From JAMCTM01 sp023473545 (lineage in GTDB: Bacteria; Patescibacteriota; Microgenomatia; Levybacterales; UBA12049): a stretch of 18,018 nt of DNA. The notes under the pieces are model-generated. The model did no database searches. It had not been told where the DNA came from and saw nothing but the letters and a program-made list of their open reading frames with translations. The position numbers were made by a program, and so were the translations under genes. Positions 6,386 through 14,073 of this stretch are shown piece after piece. Each line of letters opens with the position of its first letter. Within the stretch, counting starts at the first letter, position 1. The stretch lies in assembly GCA_023473545.1 (NCBI GenBank), contig JAMCXO010000012.1:1-18018 (forward strand), in the 5' to 3' direction.

Positions 6386-7396
6386 ATGCAGGAGGTAATT
6401 ACCGTTAGTATCATTCTGGTTCTGGGGCTTGGGCTGATCGTTTTTCTTTTGGAAAGGCGAATAAATGAGCTTAAGGACAATAAAATAGATGCCTCACTTT
6501 TGGAATGGCTTAAAAGCATGAACGCCTCGATCGAGTCAACCAATAAATCCCTTAACGAAACACTTAGGGTTAATTCTTTAGACGTTACAAGAATACTTAT
6601 GGCAAACTCCAGGGAATTAAACCTTAGGCTGGACAAGGCCGCCTCTGTTATCAAAGAGGTCAGCCGCGAGGTTGGACAAATGAGCGAGATAGGCAGAAAC
6701 ATGCGGGAACTGCAGGATTTTCTGAAGAGCCCAAAACTCCGGGGCAATATCGGAGAACAGGTGCTTAAAGATTTAATCTCGCAAATGTTTCCCAAGAACT
6801 CGTTTTTCCTCCAGTACACGTTTAAATCCGGAGAAAGGGTTGACGCGGCTATCAAAACAGATGCCGGGATTTTGCCGATTGACTCCAAATTTCCCATGGA
6901 TAATTTTCAGAAAATGGCAGAAGGAGAATCGGAAAGCATTAGGCTAGAGGCACGTAAAGAATTTGTCAGAAATGTCAAAAAACATATTGATGCGATTTCT
7001 AAAAAATATATTTTGCCGGACGAGGGGACAATGGATTTTGCCCTAATGTACGTACCAAGTGAGACTATTTATTATGAACTCGTAAATATAACCGAGGTGA
7101 TGGAGCACGCGCGAAGATCCAGGGTTTATCTTGTCTCCCCCAGTACGCTCTACGCGCATCTGCAGACTATTCTTTTGTCATTTGAGGGGAAAGAAATCGA
7201 AGCCAAATCAAAACAAATCTTTAAAATGCTAAGAACTATGCAGGTTGATTATGAAAAAGTACAAGCCGGCATGGAAACATTGGGTCGGCATTTAAACAAC
7301 GCGTCTTCACAATTTCGCAGTGTTTCGGCAGGATTCTCCAGAATTGGCGATAACCTGAATACATCGCAGATGGTAGAAGAAAAAACATCCGCCTAA
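6386..7396 (+). CDS. rmuC: DNA recombination protein RmuC homologue
   Basis: The 336-aa protein begins with one membrane helix (residues 3-21, EVITVSIILVLGLGLIVFLL). A heptad-rich coiled coil follows (about 22-110), then the RmuC domain: LKSPKLRGNIGEQVLKDLI, FKSGERVDAAIKTDAGILPIDS, FPMDNFQKM, DEGTMDFALMYVPSETIYYEL and VYLVSPSTLYAHLQTI. RmuC proteins share a restriction-endonuclease-like core (the GE...D...DSK pattern is visible) and limit inversions or recombination at inverted repeats in E. coli. The mechanism is not settled. The -10 box ends 7 nt before the ATG, so the mRNA is predicted to be leaderless. RmuC is relevant to a genome carrying palindromic repeats, but that link is only a thought. 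Confidence 0.93.
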   Translation: MQEVITVSIILVLGLGLIVFLLERRINELKDNKIDASLLEWLKSMNASIESTNKSLNETLRVNSLDVTRILMANSRELNLRLDKAASVIKEVSREVGQMSEIGRNMRELQDFLKSPKLRGNIGEQVLKDLISQMFPKNSFFLQYTFKSGERVDAAIKTDAGILPIDSKFPMDNFQKMAEGESESIRLEARKEFVRNVKKHIDAISKKYILPDEGTMDFALMYVPSETIYYELVNITEVMEHARRSRVYLVSPSTLYAHLQTILLSFEGKEIEAKSKQIFKMLRTMQVDYEKVQAGMETLGRHLNNASSQFRSVSAGFSRIGDNLNTSQMVEEKTSA

Positions 7397-7431
7397 TTCA
7401 TTTAATTTCTAGACTGAATGGTTACTTAATT

Positions 7432-7465
7432 TTGAGTAGAAATTCGCCCATAGTTATGCTATTCT
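7432..7465 (+). promoter_or_regulatory. Putative promoter of the MidA-like gene
   Basis: TTGAGT (7432-7437), a 17-nt spacer and TATGCT (7455-7460) make one candidate. TATTCT (7460-7465), preceded by TGC, is an alternative extended -10. Either gives a leader of about 12-17 nt without a Shine-Dalgarno site. Confidence 0.45.
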
Positions 7466-7483
7466 TAAAAAGAATTAAACTTT

Positions 7484-9037
7484 ATGCCTGAACCAATTTC
7501 CATCGAGCAAGAAATCCGGCCAAATACACAACCTATCAAAGCATCAACTGGAGTTACTGTTGATAAATCTAATCCTACCACAACAACAATTTTAGACGCC
7601 ATAGAAAAAGCCGGAGGAAGAATTCCTTTTTCGGAGTTTATGGACATAAGCTTGTATGGCGAAAACGGCTATTACAAATCGGGTAAGGTCAAGATCGGAA
7701 TAGATAATAATCAAGGAGATTTTACAACAAGTCCCGAAACATCAGAGATGTTTGGCGCTACTTTGGGAAAACAATTAATGCATATATGGACAGCAATGGG
7801 AAAACCGGAGAAGTTTGAAATCGTGGAAATGGGAGCCGGTAACGGCACAATGGCCATGTCTATTTTGAAATGGATGGAAAAATTATATCCCGATTTTTAT
7901 AACTCAATTAACTATCTAATTGTTGAATACGGCAAAGGGCTTATTCCAAAACAACAGCAAACAATAGATAAATACAAGGATAAAATCAACTGGATAATGG
8001 CAAAAGCATATGAACTTCCTCTTGGTGAAATAGAAGGAGCCTTCATATCTAATGAGCTGCCCGACGCTTTCCCTGTAGAAATAGTTCGTGAAATTGACGG
8101 AGAACTAAAACAAAAATACATAAAAATTACAGATAATGAATGGGTTGAAGAGTGGGACAAACCCTCGGACAACGTATGTGACTATATAAAAAGAAATAAT
8201 GTCAACGTTAATGACCATGAACAACCCATTAATCTACATGCTGAAGTATTCCAGCAGGAAATGGACAGAGCGTTAAAAAAAGGCGCGATTATAACAATTG
8301 ATTATGGAGGGCTTCAGCTGGCCGGAAAAGGGAACTCGGCAACCAGATATTATGGATCTTTAAATGGCAAATATGCGGATATTGCGTTTGATTCAAAAGC
8401 TCCTTATCAAAAGCCGGGAGATGTCGATATCACTGCGGATGTTAACTTTGGCGTGCTGGAAACTATAGCTAAAAGAGACGGTCTTGACGTAGTTTTTTCC
8501 GGGCGTCAAGCAGAACTTTTAGATAGGGCGGGAATATTATCTGTAACAACTCAGGCAAAACAAAGTATTATTAAAGAAAAAAAGTGGCAAGAAATAGAAG
8601 AAGGAGCAAAAAAGCTACAATATGCAAGTAAACTTGTTTGCACCTACGGTAGCGAGGGGAACTACTATTCACATATATTAACCAAAGGGATAAGAGACCC
8701 CGATATAATGGCGGATAAAGAATCCGCGGCTCTTTCCTTTCTCTTAGATCTAAGAATAAGAGACTTCGTCCCTATCAAGATAGCAGACGGAAAAACACGG
8801 CTGACGGAATGGAAATATGGGTTCCTTCCGACAATAGGCGCAAGAAAAACTGATATTGAACCCGAACCCTCCTGGTTAAAAGACGGCCCGATTGATACCG
8901 ACGCAGAAGGCAATATTTACGTTAATCCTTTGGAGATTCAATATGTCAAATTTACATTCCCTGACGGCAGAACAATTGATCTCTCCGATAAAAACACGCG
9001 GGAAACAGTTATTCGAAATTCCGGATACATTATATAG
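7484..9037 (+). CDS. MidA/NDUFAF7-like SAM-dependent methyltransferase (COG1565, DUF185) with C-terminal extension
   Basis: The protein has 517 residues. Residues about 36-70 match the family opening: IPFSEFMDISLYGENGYYKSG, then GDFTTSPETSEMFG. The SAM-binding glycine motif is VEMGAGNGTMA (about residues 113-123), followed by YLIVEYGKGL, the acidic FISNELPDAFPVE block, and IITIDYGG. Human NDUFAF7 dimethylates an arginine of a complex I subunit. Bacterial MidA-like substrates are mostly unknown, and a CPR cell is unlikely to have complex I, so the target here is open. A C-terminal part of about 100 residues (from roughly residue 415) is not part of the family as I know it. It includes GFLPTIGARKTDIEPEPSWL and ends in a beta-rich FPDGRTIDLSDKNT stretch. 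It stands alone, 54 bp before the helicase gene. Confidence 0.85.
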   Translation: MPEPISIEQEIRPNTQPIKASTGVTVDKSNPTTTTILDAIEKAGGRIPFSEFMDISLYGENGYYKSGKVKIGIDNNQGDFTTSPETSEMFGATLGKQLMHIWTAMGKPEKFEIVEMGAGNGTMAMSILKWMEKLYPDFYNSINYLIVEYGKGLIPKQQQTIDKYKDKINWIMAKAYELPLGEIEGAFISNELPDAFPVEIVREIDGELKQKYIKITDNEWVEEWDKPSDNVCDYIKRNNVNVNDHEQPINLHAEVFQQEMDRALKKGAIITIDYGGLQLAGKGNSATRYYGSLNGKYADIAFDSKAPYQKPGDVDITADVNFGVLETIAKRDGLDVVFSGRQAELLDRAGILSVTTQAKQSIIKEKKWQEIEEGAKKLQYASKLVCTYGSEGNYYSHILTKGIRDPDIMADKESAALSFLLDLRIRDFVPIKIADGKTRLTEWKYGFLPTIGARKTDIEPEPSWLKDGPIDTDAEGNIYVNPLEIQYVKFTFPDGRTIDLSDKNTRETVIRNSGYII

Positions 9038-9076
9038 CAGTTATTTTTTAATTACTTATCGCAAGTTCACCCCCTG

Positions 9077-9085
9077 TGGTAAAAT
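9077..9085 (+). promoter_or_regulatory. Extended -10 of the uvrD-like gene
   Basis: TGG followed by TAAAAT (9080-9085). Six bases separate it from the ATG at 9092, so the expected start of transcription falls on the A of the start codon. No good -35 is seen, which fits an extended -10 promoter. Confidence 0.6.
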
Positions 9086-9091
9086 AGATCA

Positions 9092-12016
9092 ATGGCAGAT
9101 GATAAAATCCTAAATCCCCAACAGATGGAGGCGGTTAAATATAACAAAGGACCTCTTTTGGTAATAGCCGGGGCGGGCACGGGCAAAACAACAGTTATAA
9201 CCGAAAAGATAAAATATCTTGTTCTAAAAGAAAAAATTCCAACAGATCATATACTTGCCTTAACCTTTACCGAGAAAGCGGCCATGGAAATGCAGGAAAG
9301 GGTGGATATTGCTCTTCCTTACGGATATACCCAAATGTGGATTTCCACCTTTCACGCGTTTTGCGAAAGGATTCTAAAAAATGACGCCATACATATAGGG
9401 CTTAACTCTTCCTATAATCTTCTTACCTCATCCGAGGCGGTTTTGTTTCTCAAAAGCATCTTAGACAGGCTAAACCTTGATTATTTTCTACCGTTAGGAA
9501 ATCCCAATAAATTCTTAACAGGCCTTGTAAATCACTTCTCAAGATTAAAAGACGAAGATGTTTCCTCAATCCAATATCTCGAGTATGCAAAACAAAAATA
9601 TAAAAAGGCTGAATCCATCGCGGAAAAGGAAGAAGCAAAAAAATATCTGGAGCTGTCTAATGCCTATAAAATATATGAGGATTTAAAAATAAAAGAGGGG
9701 GTAATGGATTTTTCCGATCTTATCGGTAATGCCCTAAAACTTTTCCGGCAAAGACCCAGTATTTTAAAAGAGTACCAAAAACAATTTGAGTATGTATTGG
9801 TTGATGAATTTCAGGATACTAATTTCGCGCAGAATGAGCTGGCGATTCTTTTAACAGGCGCTAAGAAAAAGATTATGGCGGTAGGGGATGATGATCAGGC
9901 AATCTACCGATGGAGAGGGGCTGCCATATCAAACATCATTCAGTTTAGAGAAAGATTTCCCGAGGCTAAAATAGTAACTCTTACCAAAAATTACAGATCC
10001 ACCAAGGAAATTTTGGATAGATCTTACAGCCTTATCCAAAATAATAATCCCGACAGGCTGGAGGTAAAAGAAAAAATAGATAAAAGATTAAGCTCCGAAC
10101 GGCAAATAAAAGGAGAAAACACAGAATTTATTTTCGGCCAATCGGTTGAAAACGAAGCGGAATTTGTTGCCGGAAAAATCCAGAAGCTGGCAGATAATAA
10201 TAATTTTGCCTACAGTGATTTTGCTGTTCTTGTTAGGGCAAATGAACATGCCCTGCCTTTTACGCAGATTTTTGAATATTACGGTATTCCCTACCAATTT
10301 CTAGGGCCGGGACAGCTTTTCCGAAAAGAAGAGATACGGGATCTAATCGCCTATCTTAATGTCCTGGTTAATTTTGAAGACAGCGCGTCTTTTTATAGAG
10401 TTTTACAGATAGGGATATTTGGATTTAAAGGATACGAAATAGCAGCGCTTTTGAACCTGGCGAAAAGGGAAAATTTAAGTCTCTTTGAGGCGGCGGAAGA
10501 AGCGGTTTCCAATAATAAAGCGTCTCCTCTTTTAGAAGAAGAGGCCAGAAAAAAAATAAAAAGTATTTCGGGGATGATTAAAAGACATTTAAACCTTGTT
10601 CCAAAAACAACCGGAGGCCAGATTCTCTACTATTTTTTTGAGGACAGCGGACTTTTGAATTTTTACTCAAGGGCAAAAACACAGGAGCTGGTTCAAAAAG
10701 CCCAAAACGTGGCCAAGTTTTTCGCTAAATTAAAAAATTATGAACTTGAACATAAAGACGCGTCGGTATTTAAAGTCATTGAGTGGATAAATATGGCTTT
10801 GGAAATGGGAGAAAGCCCCCTTGTCTCAAATGATGACTGGAGCCAAAACAATGCCGTAAATATCCTCACCATCCATTCAAGTAAGGGCCTTGAATTTCCG
10901 GTTGTGTTCTTGGTCAATCTTGTTAAAGACCGCTTTCCAACCCGGGAACGAAATGAACAAATTCCCATACCGACAGATTTAATAAAAGAAATCCTGCCAA
11001 CAGGAGACTTTCATCTTGAGGAAGAAAGACGGCTCTTCTACGTTGGCATGACCAGGGCAAGAGATCGCCTGTTCTTAACCGCGTCTAAATTTTACGCCGA
11101 AGGAAAAAGGGAAAGAAAAATCTCCCCTTTTGTCTGGGAGGCCTTGGGAGAAGAAGAAGTAAAAAAAATTTTGGGAAAAACAGATCCCGAAGGCAAACAA
11201 TTAACCCTTCTTAACTGGTCGTTTACCAAAAAAAACGAAAAAAAAGACTCCCCGGCGCAAAATCCGGCCATTACCTATTTATCTTATTCCCAGATTCAGG
11301 CCTTTGAGATATGCCCCCTTCACTATAAATTAAGATACATATTAAAAATTCCAACCCCTGTTACCCCGTCTCAGAGCTTTGGCATCAGCGTCCACGCAAC
11401 ACTTAGAGACTTCTACCAGCAGTTTATAGAAAACAAAAGCCTAAAGATTGACCAAGTGCTTAGCATTTTGGAAGATAACTGGATTTCCCAAGGATATGAA
11501 AGCAAATTTTTAGAGAGAAAGGCGCTTGAAAAAGCAAAGAAGATAATAACGGATTATCTCAAAAAGAACCTTGACAAAAATATAGTTAAGAAGAACACCT
11601 CTCTGGAAACACCTTTTAAATTTTATATAAGAGGGCGTGGCGGTTGGCTCAAAATCGGAGGAAGAATAGACAGAATAACCAAATCAGGAAATATACTTGA
11701 AATAATAGATTACAAAACAGGCACTAATGTACCAACAGAGAAAAGCTTAGCCGAAAATCTCCAGCTTACCTTCTACGGCCTGGCGGCAACCGAAATTAAG
11801 GAAAATCTTTTGGGGGTTGAGCCGGAAGCAATACGTTTATCTTTGCATTTTTTGGAGAAAGATATTAAACTGACAACCACCCGAACAAAAGAGGAACTGG
11901 AAAAAGCAAAGCGGGAGATACTTGAGAAAAAAACAGAGATTGAAGCAAGCGATTTTACCTGTCGTAAATCTCTACTGTGCAGAACCTGCGAATATAAAGA
12001 TTTCTGCAATGTGTAA
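9092..12016 (+). CDS. UvrD/PcrA-family helicase fused to a Cas4/AddB-type PD-(D/E)XK nuclease
   Basis: The protein has 974 residues. All superfamily 1A helicase motifs are present: Walker A AGAGTGKTT (residues 26-34), motif II LVDEFQDT, motif III GDDDQAIYRWRGA, motif IV LTKNYRST, motif V TIHSSKGLEFPVVF and motif VI RRLFYVGMTRARDRL. From about residue 730 a RecB/Cas4-like nuclease follows: LSYSQIQAFEICPLHYKLRY, GGRIDRI (about 856), then EIIDYKTG (about 870). C741 together with C963-X2-C966-X5-C972 matches the 4Fe-4S cysteine pattern of AddB and Cas4; C957 is an additional cysteine. Proteins like this process DNA ends for recombination in AddAB or AdnAB complexes. No partner subunit lies beside it, so it may act alone or with a distant partner. 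The start is fixed by the -10 box 6 nt upstream. Confidence 0.93.
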   Translation: MADDKILNPQQMEAVKYNKGPLLVIAGAGTGKTTVITEKIKYLVLKEKIPTDHILALTFTEKAAMEMQERVDIALPYGYTQMWISTFHAFCERILKNDAIHIGLNSSYNLLTSSEAVLFLKSILDRLNLDYFLPLGNPNKFLTGLVNHFSRLKDEDVSSIQYLEYAKQKYKKAESIAEKEEAKKYLELSNAYKIYEDLKIKEGVMDFSDLIGNALKLFRQRPSILKEYQKQFEYVLVDEFQDTNFAQNELAILLTGAKKKIMAVGDDDQAIYRWRGAAISNIIQFRERFPEAKIVTLTKNYRSTKEILDRSYSLIQNNNPDRLEVKEKIDKRLSSERQIKGENTEFIFGQSVENEAEFVAGKIQKLADNNNFAYSDFAVLVRANEHALPFTQIFEYYGIPYQFLGPGQLFRKEEIRDLIAYLNVLVNFEDSASFYRVLQIGIFGFKGYEIAALLNLAKRENLSLFEAAEEAVSNNKASPLLEEEARKKIKSISGMIKRHLNLVPKTTGGQILYYFFEDSGLLNFYSRAKTQELVQKAQNVAKFFAKLKNYELEHKDASVFKVIEWINMALEMGESPLVSNDDWSQNNAVNILTIHSSKGLEFPVVFLVNLVKDRFPTRERNEQIPIPTDLIKEILPTGDFHLEEERRLFYVGMTRARDRLFLTASKFYAEGKRERKISPFVWEALGEEEVKKILGKTDPEGKQLTLLNWSFTKKNEKKDSPAQNPAITYLSYSQIQAFEICPLHYKLRYILKIPTPVTPSQSFGISVHATLRDFYQQFIENKSLKIDQVLSILEDNWISQGYESKFLERKALEKAKKIITDYLKKNLDKNIVKKNTSLETPFKFYIRGRGGWLKIGGRIDRITKSGNILEIIDYKTGTNVPTEKSLAENLQLTFYGLAATEIKENLLGVEPEAIRLSLHFLEKDIKLTTTRTKEELEKAKREILEKKTEIEASDFTCRKSLLCRTCEYKDFCNV

Positions 12017-12054
12017 AAAGTTTGGCTTTTGTAAATAACGCGGACTGCCGACAG

Positions 12055-12085
12055 TTGCAAAGTCAAGACCCAAGTGATATAAAAT
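12055..12085 (+). promoter_or_regulatory. rnpB promoter
   Basis: TTGCAA (12055-12060), a 17-nt spacer and TATAAA (12078-12083), overlapping TAAAAT (12080-12085). Seven nucleotides beyond lies C12092, the first base of the P1 helix, so the promoter and RNA 5' end agree. Confidence 0.6.
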
Positions 12086-12091
12086 AGGCTG

Positions 12092-12430
12092 CCCAGGAAG
12101 AAACCGCTACCCTAAAGTATGTGTGCAGACGCTTAACTTTAGGGAGGAAAGTCCAGACAGGCGTAAAACCGGGGACGGGGCGCAAGCTCCGGCATCTAAA
12201 AGTGCCAGTGTTGCGGTTGTTTGCTCACATACACAACCGCAAACAAGTTCTGAAGCAACAGGACTTGAGAGGAACAGAGACGAGTGAGAGTGAAACGGCC
12301 AATCCTACCTGCTGCAACCTGCGAATTGTACGCTTAAAGGTGTTTTACCCTATGTACTAAAGTTCAGGGCATCAGATAGATTGCGGATGTCCCAATGGGA
12401 TAACAGAATCTGGCTTATTCTCTTCCTGGG
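12092..12430 (+). ncRNA. rnpB: RNase P RNA (bacterial type A)
   Basis: This is the catalytic RNA that matures tRNA 5' ends. P1 is a perfect 10-bp helix, CCCAGGAAGA (12092-12101) with TCTTCCTGGG (12421-12430). P3 is a perfect 9-bp helix, CCCTAAAGT with ACTTTAGGG. The universally conserved 5' block GAGGAAAGTCC is at 12144-12154, AACAGAGACGAG marks the middle region, and the 3' block ACAGAATCTGGCTTAT begins at 12403. An AGGTGTTT loop near 12340 may be the GGU site that pairs with the tRNA 3' end. A small TCCC-AAT-GGGA hairpin (12390-12400) just before ACAGAA is not in the E. coli RNA. The 3' arm of P1 lies inside the last codons of the convergent AI-2E-type gene. TTTT follows P1, so P1 may also help termination. 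This gene accounts for the whole 12017-12414 interval between coding genes. Confidence 0.95.
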
Positions 12431-13479
12431 TTTTGAGAATCAAGACCATATTTAACATTTAAATCCTGCTCATTTATTTTATCCAAGGAAAACCCCAAAA
12501 GAATCCTTATAACAGCGGCTATGGGAACTGCCAAAACTAAACCGAGAATTCCCCACAGATGCTCTCCGGCAAGAACAGCAAAGAGGATAAGCAAAGGGTG
12601 CAGATTGGTTATTCTCCCCATAATATAGGGTGAAACAACATAATCCTGAAACTGCCTCATAACAAAATAGATGCCGACCACAACCAAAACCGCGACAAAG
12701 GGCGTCAGGGAAAAATTAACCGTTCCTGTTACGATTACCACCAATACGGCGGCAAGACCGGCGACAATCGGACCTATAATAGGCACTATTTCCGCGAATC
12801 CCGAAAAGATAGCCAGCAAAAGAGCTAATCTTACGCCAACGATTGAAAGCGCTATAAAAAGCACCAAAGAAACAAAAGATATCAAAAATATCTCTCCTCT
12901 TAAATAGGCGCTAAGGGCAGTGTTAATTTTTTTGAGGAGCAATTCAACCTCAATCCTGTAATTATTGGGGATAAGATTAAGTATCCTATCTAACATATTT
13001 CTTCCGTCTTTCAAGAAATAAAAGCTGGAAAAAATAAAAACTATAAATCCGACTATTTTATGGATGGCCTGGGGAAATAGATAGAAGATAGAGCTTGTTG
13101 AAAAAAGATTAGACTTATGCAAAGCCACCAAGGCATCGTTTACACTTGCCCTTAGCCATTGAGGAGAAGTGCTTAATCCGTGCTTCGCGCTAAGAAGCAG
13201 ATTCCGAGATAATAATTTTAGATCCGATGATTCCTCAAGAACACGTCTGCTGATCATATTTCCTAAAACACCAATCACCGAAAAAATAACTATATAAAAA
13301 ATTATTATAGACACTATCCGGGGCAGTCTTGTTTTATGAGAGACAAAATTTATAAAAGGGTTAAAAACATAAGCAAATATACCGCCTAAAATAAAGGGGA
13401 TTAAAATAGTACGCTCTATGTACAAAAACCAGATAATCAGAAAGCTAATGATTAGAAAAAAGGCGATTCTAAGTCTCAC
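12415..13479 (-). CDS. AI-2E transporter family (PerM/YdiK-like) membrane permease
   Basis: The 354-aa protein has about seven or eight membrane helices: two near the N-terminus, a soluble loop (about residues 80-130), and a C-terminal bundle. Family landmarks are ILIPFILGGIFAYVFNPFI near the start, FAEIVPIIGPIVAG, and the late MGRITNLHPLLILFAVLAG and GILGLVLAVPIAA. The family includes the putative AI-2 exporter TqsA, but most members have no proven substrate, so no quorum-sensing role is claimed. It starts at GTG 13479: the extended -10 TGC-TATAAT ends 6 nt upstream, which puts the predicted transcription start on the G of GTG. The stop codon lies 16 nt inside rnpB on the opposite strand. 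Confidence 0.92.
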   Translation of the reverse strand: MRLRIAFFLIISFLIIWFLYIERTILIPFILGGIFAYVFNPFINFVSHKTRLPRIVSIIIFYIVIFSVIGVLGNMISRRVLEESSDLKLLSRNLLLSAKHGLSTSPQWLRASVNDALVALHKSNLFSTSSIFYLFPQAIHKIVGFIVFIFSSFYFLKDGRNMLDRILNLIPNNYRIEVELLLKKINTALSAYLRGEIFLISFVSLVLFIALSIVGVRLALLLAIFSGFAEIVPIIGPIVAGLAAVLVVIVTGTVNFSLTPFVAVLVVVGIYFVMRQFQDYVVSPYIMGRITNLHPLLILFAVLAGEHLWGILGLVLAVPIAAVIRILLGFSLDKINEQDLNVKYGLDSQNPGRE

Positions 13480-13485
13480 AATTGT

Positions 13486-13494
13486 ATTATAGCA
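13486..13494 (-). promoter_or_regulatory. Extended -10 of the AI-2E-type permease gene
   Basis: Consensus TATAAT (13486-13491) preceded by TGC, 6 nt before the GTG start. This is a perfect extended -10 and predicts a leaderless transcript. No -35 is evident. Confidence 0.65.
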
Positions 13495-13554
13495 GAACCT
13501 ATCCGCCGGCGCTTGAGGCGTGTTTTAAGGAAAACAGCTGGCTTTTAACTTCCT

Positions 13555-13587
13555 AAAAGAAGCCGGCCATATAAGGACCGGCTTCTT
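13555..13587 (-). terminator. Rho-independent terminator of the HU gene
   Basis: Arms AAGAAGCCGG and CCGGCTTCTT (13557-13566 and 13578-13587) pair over 10 bp around an 11-nt loop. On the minus strand the hairpin runs into TTTT. It lies 16 bp beyond the HU stop codon and isolates HU from the permease gene. Confidence 0.85.
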
Positions 13588-13603
13588 AGTTTAGTACCAA
13601 AAT

Positions 13604-13876
13604 CTATTTTACCGCCTTTTTAAAGGTCTTTCCCGGTGTAAAACCAGGCGCTTTTCTGGCGGATATGTTGATTTTTTCCCCGGTCTTTGGATTTCTTCCA
13701 AGCCTGGCAGACCGCCTTCTGATACTAAATGTTCCAAAACCGGTAATCACAACCTTTTCTCCGCGTTTTAGAGAATCGCGAATCCCGTTTGTGACTGCCT
13801 GCAGCGCTTCCCTGGAAGCCTTTGTAGTAAGATTGGCTTTTTTGGCAACCAGATCAATAAGTTCTTTTTTTGTCAT
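13604..13876 (-). CDS. hup: HU/IHF family nucleoid DNA-binding protein
   Basis: The 90-aa protein has the typical HU length and sequence: MTKKELIDLVAKKANLT, GFGTFSIRRRSARLGRNPKTG, then KAPGFTPGKTFKKAV. The GRNPKTGE stretch forms the DNA-binding beta arm. It acts as a dimer that bends DNA and organises the nucleoid. The ATG at 13876 is chosen over an upstream in-frame start because AAGGGGGTGA (13881-13890) is a strong Shine-Dalgarno site with the right spacing. A promoter, a leader of about 30 nt and a terminator make this a complete single-gene unit. It is one of two genes here with an obvious Shine-Dalgarno site, consistent with high expression. Confidence 0.96.
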   Translation of the reverse strand: MTKKELIDLVAKKANLTTKASREALQAVTNGIRDSLKRGEKVVITGFGTFSIRRRSARLGRNPKTGEKINISARKAPGFTPGKTFKKAVK

Positions 13877-13914
13877 TTTTTCACCCCCTTCCGGGCAAAA
13901 AATAGTTTGGATTA

Positions 13915-13944
13915 ACAATACAACCTAAATAGCTAATTTGTCAA
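13915..13944 (-). promoter_or_regulatory. HU promoter
   Basis: Consensus TTGACA (13939-13944), an 18-nt spacer and TATTGT (13915-13920) on the minus strand, about 40 nt before the HU start. Confidence 0.6.
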
Positions 13945-13948
13945 GGTA

Positions 13949-13970
13949 TAAAATTGGAGTAAAATTGGAG
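13949..13970. repeat. Two 11-bp direct repeats upstream of the HU promoter
   Basis: TAAAATTGGAG is repeated twice head to tail, 4 bp upstream of the HU -35. The spacing of one helical turn and the A/T-rich content fit an UP-like element or an operator, but no regulator is known. Confidence 0.5.
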
Positions 13971-14034
13971 AGCAGAACCACACTTCTGCTATGAAATTAT
14001 GTTTAGTAACTTATTCAAATCTACGTCCTATAGC

Positions 14035-14063
14035 TTGACATTCTGCTCAATTTTTGTTAGAAT
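14035..14063 (+). promoter_or_regulatory. Promoter of the DUF218 gene
   Basis: Consensus TTGACA (14035-14040), a 17-nt spacer and TAGAAT (14058-14063) preceded by TGT. The -10 ends 10 nt before the ATG at 14074, so the leader is about 4 nt. This promoter decides the start codon. Confidence 0.75.
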
Positions 14064-14073
14064 TCTTTCCGAA

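Noticed and set aside
6390..6396. Perfect AGGAGGT Shine-Dalgarno-like site
   Set aside because: It falls within the first codons of rmuC and no start codon follows at a suitable distance.
12121..12360. 79-codon open frame
   Set aside because: It lies wholly inside the RNase P RNA gene and resembles no protein.
13877..13918. Upstream start for HU at 13918
   Set aside because: It would place the strong Shine-Dalgarno site inside the coding sequence and start next to the -10 box; the extra residues do not look like HU.
13999..14073. Upstream ATG for the DUF218 gene, giving a hydrophobic leader
   Set aside because: A near-consensus promoter lies between this ATG and the one at 14074, so the upstream codons would not be transcribed from it.
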